Positions 23,875-30,002 of a stretch of 64,000 nucleotides of DNA are shown one piece after another. Source of the stretch: a virus; the IMG/VR virus record IMGVR_UViG_3300033182_000709, positions 1-64,000 of that record. One strand, written 5' to 3'. The notes beneath the pieces are model-generated. The model saw nothing but the letters and a program-made list of their open reading frames with translations, had not been told where the DNA came from and made no database searches. The number at the start of each line of letters is the position of its first letter. The stretch's first letter is position 1. A program made the position numbers and the translations under genes.

Positions 23875-23964
23875 TTATTGTCTTTTACTATAAATATAAA
23901 GTGAAGCAAGTATTATAGCAAAAAAAATAAACGAACCATATAACTCAATATAAAAATTCCCCAT
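23875..23964 (-). CDS. Membrane peptide (29 aa)
   Basis: MGNFYIELYGSFIFFAIILAS with basic end; AGGACAGGT precedes the ATG. Its first codons are duplicated at 24560-24580 as an abortive frame (MGNFYLDMGY). Confidence 0.5.
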   Translation of the reverse strand: MGNFYIELYGSFIFFAIILASLYIYSKRQ

Positions 23965-24067
23965 ACCTGTCCTCCCCGCTTCCAGATCTAGACCAAGACC
24001 TAGACCCGGACCCAGCCCAAGACTTAGACCTAGACCTAGACCAAGACCCAGACATCTTTCCTCTCAT
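23945..24067 (-). CDS. Short Arg/Gly/Trp-Ser repeat ORF (40 aa)
   Basis: Starts MRGKMSGSWSRSRSKSW and continues as alternating X-Ser dipeptides before ending DRYGEFLY. TGATG-coupled to the larger repeat ORF upstream and overlapping the peptide gene at 23875-23964. The start resembles that of the larger ORF (MRGKVS), so the two are tandem duplicates. Confidence 0.4.
   Translation of the reverse strand: MRGKMSGSWSRSRSKSWAGSGSRSWSRSGSGEDRYGEFLY
23949..23977. repeat. Direct repeat, left copy
   Basis: ATAAAAATTCCCCATACCT followed by GTCCTCCCC; matches 24558-24586 except two bases. The pair brackets the GC-richer module. Confidence 0.8.
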
Positions 24068-24243
24068 CAACCACCCTCCCTGCTTCCAGATCTAGACATA
24101 GACCTAGACCTAGACCTAGACCAAGACCCAGACCTAGACCCAGACCAAGACCTAGACCCAGACCAAGACCAAGACCACGACCACGACCACGACCCAGACC
24201 TAGACCTAGACCTAGACCTAGACCTAGACCTAGACCTAGATCC
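23987..24243. repeat. Hexanucleotide tandem repeat AGACCN
   Basis: Two tracts (about 23987-24051 and 24091-24243) of the 6-mer AGACC(T/C/A). On the minus strand this reads NGG TCT, i.e. (Arg/Trp/Gly)-Ser. Only the first codon base varies. The tracts sit in duplicated flanks (CTTCCAGATCTAGAC, TTTCCTCTCAT). Confidence 0.9.
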
Positions 24244-24273
24244 AGGCCAACACCAAGACACCTTTCCTCTCAT
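24067..24273 (-). CDS. Arg/Trp/Gly-Ser dipeptide repeat ORF (68 aa)
   Basis: MRGKVSWCWPGS then about 25 X-Ser dipeptides in which X is Arg, Gly or Trp, ending REGG. TAATG-coupled to the 84-aa gene upstream and TGATG-coupled to a second repeat ORF downstream. It could be an RS-like RNA-binding peptide or merely a repeat expansion with an open frame; coupling at both ends argues mildly for translation. Confidence 0.45.
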   Translation of the reverse strand: MRGKVSWCWPGSRSRSRSRSRSRSRSGSWSWSWSWSWSGSRSWSGSRSGSWSRSRSRSMSRSGSREGG

Positions 24274-24527
24274 TATTTCATCACCCCATAGCTCTCAATA
24301 GCCGATGTGCGAATGTGCCAATCGCTGGGTAATGGCTGTGCATCCTGAAATCCATCCTCAGCAAGCGGGCCAGTCTCGTAAATTATTTTGGCATCAGACA
24401 GTTTAATGTCGCTGTCACTAACCCCGTCCAGCACTCCAGCGTAAATATAATTCATGCACCAGATTGCCACTCGCTCACCCAGCAAGCCGTCCAATCCGCC
24501 ACCAGTCGTTTCCACAATAGTTTTCAT
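24273..24527 (-). CDS. Hypothetical protein of foreign composition (84 aa)
   Basis: AGGGAGATTTGAA precedes the ATG. About half GC, clearly above its neighbours. 'GLDGLLGERVAIWCMNYIYAGVLDGVSDSDIKLSDAKIIYETG' has the beta-barrel turn look of a small ligand- or nucleic-acid-binding domain. C-terminal 'PLPSDWHIRTSAIESYG'. Lies between direct repeats. No family recognised. Confidence 0.65.
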   Translation of the reverse strand: MKTIVETTGGGLDGLLGERVAIWCMNYIYAGVLDGVSDSDIKLSDAKIIYETGPLAEDGFQDAQPLPSDWHIRTSAIESYGVMK

Positions 24528-24557
24528 TTCAAATCTCCCTTTAGTATCCCATGTCCA

Positions 24558-24586
24558 AATAAAAATTCCCCATACCTACCCTCCCC
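24558..24586. repeat. Direct repeat, right copy
   Basis: ATAAAAATTCCCCATACCT followed by ACCCTCCCC, matching 23949-23977. Confidence 0.8.
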
Positions 24587-24605
24587 TTGCGGGTACTCCT
24601 AAATA

Positions 24606-24682
24606 ATGTATCGTTACCTTGTGGATGAGACAAGATTGAAGGGGTCATCCCCTGCCGAAACAGGCCGCACTTCTAGATACAT
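24606..24682. ncRNA. Cloverleaf-like structured element
   Basis: ATGTATC (24606-24612) pairs with GATACAT (24676-24682). Inside are three hairpins: CTTG/CAAG, GGGG/CCCC and CCTG/CAGG. It fits neither strand as a tRNA (no TTCRANY T-arm). It sits between two leftward genes. Function and strand unknown. Confidence 0.35.
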
Positions 24683-24691
24683 GTAATTATA

Positions 24692-24898
24692 CTATGAATC
24701 TGACTGATTATCATATACATTCTTGAGTGTTTCGTAAAATTCTCCAGCACTGGACTTGTGCTCATGTAATTCATCTACTGTTATAATTCCTTTTTCAATT
24801 AAAATATTAGATATGGCCCATAACATAATAGTTAACTCTTTATCTTTATTAGTACTAAATACATTCAATGATATGTCTTTAAGTAATTCTTCTGACAT
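24692..24898 (-). CDS. Small helical protein (68 aa)
   Basis: Weak leader (AACAGGATTTTAA). Acidic helices 'MSEELLKDISLNVF' and 'LWAISNILIEKGIITVDELHEHKSS'. First of the leftward small-gene block. No family recognised. Confidence 0.6.
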   Translation of the reverse strand: MSEELLKDISLNVFSTNKDKELTIMLWAISNILIEKGIITVDELHEHKSSAGEFYETLKNVYDNQSDS

Positions 24899-25528
24899 TT
24901 AAAATCCTGTTTAAAAAAGTATATACTTCGGGCCACGAAGTAAAAATATAATTTAGTATTATTTAGAATAGTCTTACTCACTCTTACTTACTACTATATC
25001 TGTATATCCCATATTACAATACGTTCTATACTGTTATCGGATTGAGTATGTGCCTTACAGTTATCTATTTAATAAGGAAAGTATACTATTACTACTGTTC
25101 GTAAGTACTATTATTATACCTGTGGCGAATGTTAATCAAGGAAATAAAATATAAAGAAAGTGTAAAATTGTCAAAATCTCAAGATTCTCATGGACTTTGT
25201 AGAAACTGATGGTATAATTACTTGAAGCAAGTTAGGATGACATAAACAAGCTGATTACTGTGTTTTAGGTCATTTTTTAGGTATTTTTACTACTAAGGGT
25301 TACTATTACCGCATTGGAGGTGTGTCCAGACGTTACTAAGTTAATAAAATACGCCCTTAAGTTATTCAAATATACACTATTTGAGTACTAAAATGTGGTG
25401 TAAAATGGGGAAAAGTGGGGTAAAATGTGCTAAAAACCCTCTTATTGGGGGGTGCCCACCTTAAATCTGATTAAAACAACTGTTTAAAACAACTGTTTGA
25501 AACACATGTTTAACTAGTATATATATAT
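24899..25528. other. AT-rich non-coding region
   Basis: No convincing gene on either strand. It holds direct repeats of ACAACTGTTTAAA/ACAACTGTTTGAA/ACACATGTTTAA (25477-25513), repeated GTGGTGTAAAATGGGG/GTGGGGTAAAATGTG (25392-25430), a TATAATTACTTG -10-like box near 25214, and a (TA)n run at 25517-25530. It separates leftward from rightward genes. A replication origin or divergent control region is possible. Confidence 0.5.
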
Positions 25529-25591
25529 ATGATTGTATTACTATTATTGTTATTTATGTTTTTGTTAATGTATGGATGTATGAATGAGTAG
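25529..25591 (+). CDS. Membrane micropeptide (20 aa)
   Basis: MIVLLLLLFMFLLMYGCMNE, wholly hydrophobic until the end. No clear Shine-Dalgarno; it overlaps the next ORF by 8 bases. Confidence 0.35.
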   Translation: MIVLLLLLFMFLLMYGCMNE

Positions 25592-25688
25592 ATTTTTGAA
25601 GAGTAGTTTATACTTTATCTTATGGGTAGTATTTATCGTTATTCCCTGTGTTTTTTGGGGTTTTTACTTCTATTATATGGTATCTTAG
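25584..25688 (+). CDS. Membrane peptide (34 aa)
   Basis: MSRFLKSSLYFILWVVFIVI then aromatic residues (CVFWGFYFYYM). One membrane segment, positive-inside N-terminus. Confidence 0.45.
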   Translation: MSRFLKSSLYFILWVVFIVIPCVFWGFYFYYMVS

Positions 25689-25698
25689 GGCGTGAAGA

Positions 25699-25830
25699 AT
25701 GGACTTACATATTAAATTTATCTTGACACTTATTGCTTGTATGCTATCCTATTATATCGGGTATAAAGTTGGTATTTATATGACCTTTAAGAACTTTATT
25801 GAACGGGCCTTAAAATCAAAAAAGAAGTAA
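25699..25830 (+). CDS. Membrane peptide (43 aa)
   Basis: MDLHIKFILTLIACMLSYYIG, one membrane segment, basic C-terminus (RALKSKKK). GGGCG precedes the ATG weakly. Confidence 0.5.
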   Translation: MDLHIKFILTLIACMLSYYIGYKVGIYMTFKNFIERALKSKKK

Positions 25831-25934
25831 ATCAAATATCCTTATTTCAGACTTATATATCTAATTAGAAAGTAATTGAATGTTAATCAACTTGGTAATC
25901 ATTTATGTAATGGATTATAAAGGACTTTATACTG

Positions 25935-26108
25935 ATGACAGAGACTGAACTAAAATATTATGAAATAAAAAGGTTCGTAATGAAGGTTATCAGGTTATAT
26001 AATAATGAAGAGAATGAATGGGAAAGAGGTTATAGTGCATGTGCAAAGGTTATTTTATCAAAAATGAATCCTAATAGTGATTGGAAACATTGTGGAGAAA
26101 AGAAATGA
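25935..26108 (+). CDS. Hypothetical protein (57 aa)
   Basis: Starts MTETELKYYEIKRFVMKVI; helical, with a Cys near each end of the C-terminal half. ATGA overlap with the next gene. No family recognised. Confidence 0.55.
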   Translation: MTETELKYYEIKRFVMKVIRLYNNEENEWERGYSACAKVILSKMNPNSDWKHCGEKK

Positions 26109-26416
26109 GTTGGTTAGATTTAGTTACTGCTTATCTTGGTGCTATTGCATCTGGAGATGTTAGGGCAGTTAAACAGTTAGTATCAGAAGATGTTCAGTAC
26201 AAAGATGAGATTATAGAACTCAATGGTATTGATGAGTTATTAACTATTGTTGGACCTGACTATAGGATGCAAATACAAAATTGGGCATATAAAAATAAAC
26301 TAGTATTTGTAGAATATACTTACTGGGACTATACAGGCGATTATTCAAAAGATATGGTTGGTGTATATAATATTAACCCCATGGGAAAGATTTCACAAAT
26401 TAGGATGTATTCATGA
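26105..26416 (+). CDS. NTF2/SnoaL-like domain protein (103 aa)
   Basis: Pattern 'LVTAYLGAIASGDVRAVKQLVSEDVQYKDEI' followed by 'LNGIDELLTIVG' and three strands 'LVFVEYTYWDYTGDY', 'MVGVYNINPMGKISQIRMY' is that of the NTF2-like/SnoaL cone fold. Catalytic or binding role not assignable. Coupled to both neighbours by ATGA overlaps. Confidence 0.6.
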   Translation: MSWLDLVTAYLGAIASGDVRAVKQLVSEDVQYKDEIIELNGIDELLTIVGPDYRMQIQNWAYKNKLVFVEYTYWDYTGDYSKDMVGVYNINPMGKISQIRMYS

Positions 26417-26664
26417 AGATTCCAAATGTAGAAGATAAACACATGGATAGGGCATTGGAGTTTGTATTAAAACTTCCTGATAATGATTCTTTAAAAAAAC
26501 TAATACAAAAAGAAAACCCCGGAATGTATGAAGTACTAAAAGGACAACTAAAAGTATTAGCATACAATGGAGAATCAGAAGAATACATTCAAACGTATCT
26601 TACTGGATTTTATAGTTGTTTCTTTATGGTTAGGGAAGCAATGAAAGATGAAAATTTGAATTAA
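26413..26664 (+). CDS. Helical protein (83 aa)
   Basis: ATGA-coupled start. Helical, amphipathic, 'ALEFVLKLPDNDSLKKLIQKENPGMYEVLKGQLK'. No family recognised. Confidence 0.55.
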   Translation: MKIPNVEDKHMDRALEFVLKLPDNDSLKKLIQKENPGMYEVLKGQLKVLAYNGESEEYIQTYLTGFYSCFFMVREAMKDENLN

Positions 26665-26826
26665 ATGTATTTTAATATATTGGTATATAGTATTTTTAAT
26701 TTAGTTGCCATGACCGCTTATTTCAAGAATTTTTGGCATAAGAATGCCGAAGCACAAGATATCATGGTATACTTAATTATACATATTTTGATGTGTCTTA
26801 TTTTTATAAAGGTGTTTGGAATATGA
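26665..26826 (+). CDS. Two-pass membrane peptide (53 aa)
   Basis: ATG follows the previous stop directly. Two hydrophobic stretches (NILVYSIFNLVAMTAYF and IMVYLIIHILMCLIFIKVF) around a polar turn. ATGA overlap with the next gene. Confidence 0.5.
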   Translation: MYFNILVYSIFNLVAMTAYFKNFWHKNAEAQDIMVYLIIHILMCLIFIKVFGI

Positions 26827-26981
26827 AAGGTTCGGTTGAGTCGATTAAAGATAGGATTTATGAATTGAGTTTAAGGATTGATAAGGAAACTTATAATCCA
26901 AATGGATCAAGGAGTGAGATCAAAAAACTTATTAAACAAAAATCTAAACTGGAGAAACAACTAGAAAAGATTAATCGTTAA
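26823..26981 (+). CDS. Small coiled-coil protein (52 aa)
   Basis: Basic coiled coil 'SRSEIKKLIKQKSKLEKQLEKIN'. Coupled to the gene before it. No family recognised. Confidence 0.55.
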   Translation: MKGSVESIKDRIYELSLRIDKETYNPNGSRSEIKKLIKQKSKLEKQLEKINR

Positions 26982-27000
26982 TTTTTTTTGGAGTTTCAAA

Positions 27001-27150
27001 ATGTTAAAGTATCTTCATAGTTGTGATTATGAGGAATTGATTGCAAGGGTATCTTTTTGTGTCTTTATTGGTTTTTGTTTTTATCTATTAGTAAATAGAG
27101 CAGTTTTTTCAGTAGTAATGAAATACTTTAATGATGGGGTCTATTTTTAG
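27001..27150 (+). CDS. Membrane peptide (49 aa)
   Basis: TTTTTTGGAGTTTCAAA precedes the ATG. One membrane segment (RVSFCVFIGFCFYLLV). Confidence 0.55.
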   Translation: MLKYLHSCDYEELIARVSFCVFIGFCFYLLVNRAVFSVVMKYFNDGVYF

Positions 27151-27198
27151 TGTATAAATAGTTGTAACTATTCTTTGTTCAACTATGGAGGTATGAAA

Positions 27199-27348
27199 AT
27201 GCCCAGAAAACCACTTTTTAATGGTCCTATCATGACTTTTGTTAGAAAGCACAGGATTATCAGAAGAGTCGCTTTGGTAGGTGGTATCGTAGTTGGAGTT
27301 TACTTTGCCGGAGTAGCAATGGGATGGTGGCCTAATATTTTAGGATGA
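27199..27348 (+). CDS. Membrane peptide (49 aa)
   Basis: Start at the second of two in-frame ATGs, seven bases after GGAGG. Basic N-terminus (FVRKHRIIRR), one membrane segment (VALVGGIVVGVYFAGVAMGWW). Followed by a terminator. Confidence 0.6.
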   Translation: MPRKPLFNGPIMTFVRKHRIIRRVALVGGIVVGVYFAGVAMGWWPNILG

Positions 27349-27386
27349 AATATAAAAGGTCTTATGACCTAGCTTTGTGGCACTAG

Positions 27387-27425
27387 GGGTGGGCCTTGTA
27401 TCTTTCAAGTAACCCACCTTTTTTT
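27387..27425 (+). terminator. Rho-independent terminator
   Basis: GGTGGG/CCCACC outer stem and CTTG/CAAG inner stem, then seven T. Confidence 0.88.
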
Positions 27426-27446
27426 GGATTTCTATCAAGTAGTCTG

Positions 27447-27474
27447 TTGACAATACCGATATCTATTGTAGAAT
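27447..27474 (+). promoter_or_regulatory. Sigma70-like promoter, 16-bp spacer
   Basis: TTGACA at 27447, TAGAAT at 27469, ACCGATATCTATTG spacer. Confidence 0.82.
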
Positions 27475-27511
27475 CAAAGCGTTGTCACTAACTTACTTTC
27501 TGGAGAATGGA

Positions 27512-27697
27512 ATGAGTAAAAAAATGACTATTGCTTACTTTAAAGAAGCAATCAAACAAGATGGTAATGTACACTATGGAATTAATGCATTACTCTATGT
27601 TTTACGACAAATTGAATATGCACATACAGATGGTCAAATAACTGATAAACAAAAGGATAAACTTTGGCATTGGGCTTATGATAAATATGCAGAATAG
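27512..27697 (+). CDS. Small helical protein (61 aa)
   Basis: Start at 27512 behind CTGGAGAATGGA. Helical with Tyr/His/Trp-rich C-terminus (LWHWAYDKYAE). No family recognised. Single-gene cassette like those at 13-23 kb but without the double-hairpin repeat. Confidence 0.6.
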   Translation: MSKKMTIAYFKEAIKQDGNVHYGINALLYVLRQIEYAHTDGQITDKQKDKLWHWAYDKYAE

Positions 27698-27711
27698 TTT
27701 CAAGAATCCAC

Positions 27712-27739
27712 TTGACACTGACGATACCTATAGTATAAT
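27712..27739 (+). promoter_or_regulatory. Sigma70-like promoter, 16-bp spacer
   Basis: TTGACA at 27712, TATAAT at 27734, GACGATACCTATAG spacer. Confidence 0.85.
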
Positions 27740-27778
27740 TGAAGCATAACCTGTTACTTACTTTACGGAGTTTTTACG

Positions 27779-27976
27779 ATGGCACTCTTTGATGACTTGA
27801 AAAATGCGGCACAGGAAATGTTTGACTGCGAGCAGAAAGAAGATCAAAAGATTGGTAATGTTCAGATACCATACAAGATCTGGATTAATTTTAAGAAAGA
27901 GTTTGAGATTAACTTTGTTGAGCCAGAAGATGATCAGGATTGGCAAGATTACAAGGGGGATATTCATGCGACATGA
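27779..27976 (+). CDS. Small acidic protein (65 aa)
   Basis: TACGGAGTTTTTACG precedes the ATG. Acidic ends, central 'QIPYKIWINFKKEFEINF'. ATGA overlap with the next gene. No family recognised. Confidence 0.65.
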   Translation: MALFDDLKNAAQEMFDCEQKEDQKIGNVQIPYKIWINFKKEFEINFVEPEDDQDWQDYKGDIHAT

Positions 27977-28605
27977 TTGATGATGAAATTGCTTTTGTTA
28001 GTATTTGTCTTGTATTGTTTGTATCTACTTTATTAATCGCTTTTAGTTTTAGGAAAAAGAAAATGGGAACTGATATCTATTCTGGTAAAGGTGTTATTGC
28101 TGATATTGATGATATTGTTCGTTTCGTAAATGGTAAGAATAAAAGGATAGTTATTAAAACCTGCCAAGAATGGTATAATGGAGTTCTTGATGAATATAAA
28201 GAGAATCCAGATGAATGGAGAAAACAGGTTGTAGATGATTTTGATGGGATTTATAACATCTCTACTAAAGCAACTATTGCTGAGGTTCGTAGAGCATTAC
28301 AATCAGTTGTTAAAGTTGAAGGTGAAGTTGCAAAGTATGGTGACTGCTATGTGGAACACTCTGATTACTTGATGGATTTATTTAGTACACTATTTGAAGT
28401 ATGTGGTTTAGATGTGCCATACTTAGAGAATGTTACTGCTTTTGGTAGTGCTAGGTATAATGGTTGGGATGTACCTCTTGGAGTTGCTTGTTTTATCTTT
28501 TCCTCTGACGAATGTTTTGTAAGGACTTTATCAGAAAAGGGCGAGAGCCTACAGAAAATGATTGGTCATTGTCATGAAACTGAGTGGACTGAAATGAGTT
28601 ATTAA
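27973..28605 (+). CDS. Single-pass membrane protein with alpha/beta domain (210 aa)
   Basis: Start at 27973 by ATGA overlap. Membrane segment 'VSICLVLFVSTLLIAFSF' (residues 8-25) followed by an Arg/Lys stop-transfer, then a soluble domain of about 180 residues with many acidic turns and several Cys. No family recognised. Followed by the structured element at 28614 and the tRNA cluster. Confidence 0.65.
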   Translation: MIDDEIAFVSICLVLFVSTLLIAFSFRKKKMGTDIYSGKGVIADIDDIVRFVNGKNKRIVIKTCQEWYNGVLDEYKENPDEWRKQVVDDFDGIYNISTKATIAEVRRALQSVVKVEGEVAKYGDCYVEHSDYLMDLFSTLFEVCGLDVPYLENVTAFGSARYNGWDVPLGVACFIFSSDECFVRTLSEKGESLQKMIGHCHETEWTEMSY

Positions 28606-28613
28606 TTATACAG

Positions 28614-28670
28614 ATTGGGATTCAGCCGATAATTTAGGCATGATCTAAATTCACGTCGTAATCCCAACTT
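28614..28670 (+). ncRNA. Three-copy bulged-hairpin element, copy A
   Basis: P1 TTGGGATT/AATCCCAA (28615-28622 with 28660-28667), linker CAGC, P2 CGAT/GTCG (28627-28630 with 28655-28658), P3 AATTTAG/CTAAATT with 7-nt loop GCATGAT, and an unpaired CAC between P3 and P2. A single T joins P2 to P1. Ends two bases before the tRNA at 28673. Confidence 0.7.
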
Positions 28671-28672
28671 AT

Positions 28673-28743
28673 AGGACAGAGAATCGGTTATTCAAGTAAT
28701 TCTTATAAAGTTGCCTCCGCAGGTTCAACTCCTGCCTGTCCTA
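28673..28743 (+). tRNA. tRNA-Ile(UAU), atypical D-arm
   Basis: Acceptor AGGACAG/CTGTCCT, T-arm GCAGG-TTCAACT-CCTGC, anticodon loop CTTATAA with anticodon TAT. The D-arm (GAAT/ATTC, 5-nt loop) is short and the linkers are unusual, so the anticodon call is moderate. CCA not encoded. Confidence 0.6.
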
Positions 28744-28778
28744 CTTTTTGTTTCTTTTTACTTTTTTGGAGTATAATT

Positions 28779-28982
28779 ATGAAGACGTTTCTAGCAGGTG
28801 CATTAGGATTTTTTCTTTCTCAAACTTTATGTCTCACTACATATATAGTATGGGAAGAGTTTAGACCTCAAAAACCTATGCAGTTCAATCTTATGTTGGT
28901 TCCACCCGGAACACAGGTTGATCCTAATAAGTTTAGTAGTGAAGAAATTTATAAAGTAGAAGAATATAAAAGTGTAAGTTAG
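28779..28982 (+). CDS. Membrane-anchored peptide (67 aa)
   Basis: N-terminal membrane or signal segment (FLAGALGFFLSQTLCLTTYIVW) then a polar tail with Pro turns. GGAG precedes the ATG. It interrupts the tRNA cluster. No family recognised. Confidence 0.6.
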   Translation: MKTFLAGALGFFLSQTLCLTTYIVWEEFRPQKPMQFNLMLVPPGTQVDPNKFSSEEIYKVEEYKSVS

Positions 28983-28989
28983 TTTTATT

Positions 28990-29060
28990 GGCACTATAGT
29001 TAAATGGTATAACTATTGATTTGTAATCAATGATTTTCAGTTCGATTCTGAATGGTGCCT
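28990..29060 (+). tRNA. tRNA-Thr(UGU)
   Basis: Acceptor GGCACTA/TGGTGCC, anticodon stem ATTGA/TCAAT with loop TTTGTAA (anticodon TGT), T-loop TTCGATT. Confidence 0.88.
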
Positions 29061-29065
29061 CTTAC

Positions 29066-29139
29066 GGTTGCGTAGCTCAGTGGATCAGAGCAAGCGGTTT
29101 CTACCCGCTAGGTCGGGGGTTCAAATCCCTCCGCAACTA
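29066..29139 (+). tRNA. tRNA-Arg(UCU)
   Basis: Acceptor GGTTGCG/CGCAACT (G1-U72), D-stem GCTC/GAGC, anticodon stem AGCGG/CCGCT with loop TTTCTAC (anticodon TCT), T-arm GGGGG-TTCAAAT-CCCTC. Confidence 0.9.
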
Positions 29140-29159
29140 CTTCCCTCTATGGGAATAAA

Positions 29160-29216
29160 CATGTAGATGTTATTATTGAAATTATTCTGGACGGGGCTTC
29201 GATGCCCCCACCTCCA
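29160..29216 (+). ncRNA. ssrA: Split tmRNA, acceptor piece
   Basis: The 3' tRNA-like half of a circularly permuted tmRNA. CACCTCC (29209-29215) pairs with GGGGGTG at 29835-29841, placing U70 opposite G3, the alanyl-tRNA synthetase identity pair; A73 is 29216. The T-arm is GGGGC-TTCGAT-GCCCC (29193-29208), with a loop one base short of canonical. Upstream, GTTATTAT, TTATT and CTG (29169-29189) form the 3' strand of H2 with 29854-29874. CCA is not encoded; a T-run follows. See the coding piece at 29835. Confidence 0.85.
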
Positions 29217-29284
29217 CTTTTTTTCGACCATCTCCACTATTTTTGGTATATAATAAGATATACTATTAAATAAAGGGGGTTGGA

Positions 29285-29842
29285 ATGTCAAAGATAACTT
29301 TAACATGTGATACTTGTAACAAAGAATTTGAAAAAGAGAGGAACGAATATAACAGAAGAATAAGGTTGGGTAAGAATAAGTTTTACTGTGGGTTGTCTTG
29401 TGCTGGTAAAAGTCCTGACAATACCAAACACATTAATGATGTTAGGTCTAATTTTCCAGTTTGGAAACTTTCCAATCCAAAAAAGCATGACCAATACAGT
29501 ATATTTCGTCCAACCTTAAAAGCTATCAGACAAAGAGTCAAAGATAAACCAAAAGATTTTGACCTTACGGCTGAATATCTCAAAGAAATTTGGGATGAGC
29601 AAGACGGTAAATGTCCTTTCACTGGTTTTGACCTTGAGTTAAGAACATACTCTTCAAGACGCAACTTTAGAGATAAAACACTTCATATCAAGAGTGCAAG
29701 TCTTGACAGAATAGACAACACAAAAGGGTATGTTCAAGGTAATGTTAGATGGGTTTCTGTTATGTTTAATTTTGCTCGCAATACTTTTTCAGATGAAGAT
29801 GTTGTTGAGTTTGCACAGGCCATTGTAGAAAATCGGGGGTGA
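29285..29842 (+). CDS. HNH endonuclease inside the split tmRNA locus
   Basis: 185 residues behind GGGGGTTGGA. N-terminal Cys pairs 'CDTCNKEF' and 'FYCGLSCAGKS' form a zinc finger; the nuclease core is 'GKCPFTGFDLEL' and 'SASLDRIDNTKGYVQGNVRWVS' with N-terminal part of a phage HNH/endonuclease VII-like homing enzyme. Its TGA stop (29840-29842) overlaps the first 7 bases of the tmRNA coding piece. This is the intervening segment between the two tmRNA halves, so it looks like a homing endonuclease that colonised the tmRNA gene. Confidence 0.9.
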   Translation: MSKITLTCDTCNKEFEKERNEYNRRIRLGKNKFYCGLSCAGKSPDNTKHINDVRSNFPVWKLSNPKKHDQYSIFRPTLKAIRQRVKDKPKDFDLTAEYLKEIWDEQDGKCPFTGFDLELRTYSSRRNFRDKTLHIKSASLDRIDNTKGYVQGNVRWVSVMFNFARNTFSDEDVVEFAQAIVENRG

Positions 29843-30002
29843 ATTGGTTTCGACAGGTAATAAGATATAATAACTGCATGTGGTAGTTGGTCCAAGGCTA
29901 CCTTAAAATGGACTAAACTTTATTTGCAGAGGAAACTCTTGCACTTGCAGCGTAAGCTGTCTGGGGCGGTCTGAGCCTTATTACCCAATCAGACCAGTTT
30001 TT
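29835..30002 (+). ncRNA. ssrA: Split tmRNA, tag-coding piece
   Basis: Starts GGGGGTGAATTGGTTTCGACAG, the classic tmRNA 5' motif. An H-type pseudoknot PK1 (GGTAG/CTACC at 29882-29902 and TTGGTCC/GGACTAA at 29887-29916) is followed nine bases later by the tag frame GCA...GCG TAA (29926-29955), tag AEETLALAA. The stop lies in the loop of a GCAGC/GCTGT hairpin. A final stem GGTCTGA/TCAGACC with T5 (29968-30001) probably marks the 3' end. No T-arm or acceptor 3' strand follows, because these lie upstream at 29160-29216. Confidence 0.88.

Noticed and set aside
24606-24682. Hammerhead ribozyme
   Set aside because: GAAA next to a stem and GATGAG are present, but the CTGANGA core is not intact on either strand.
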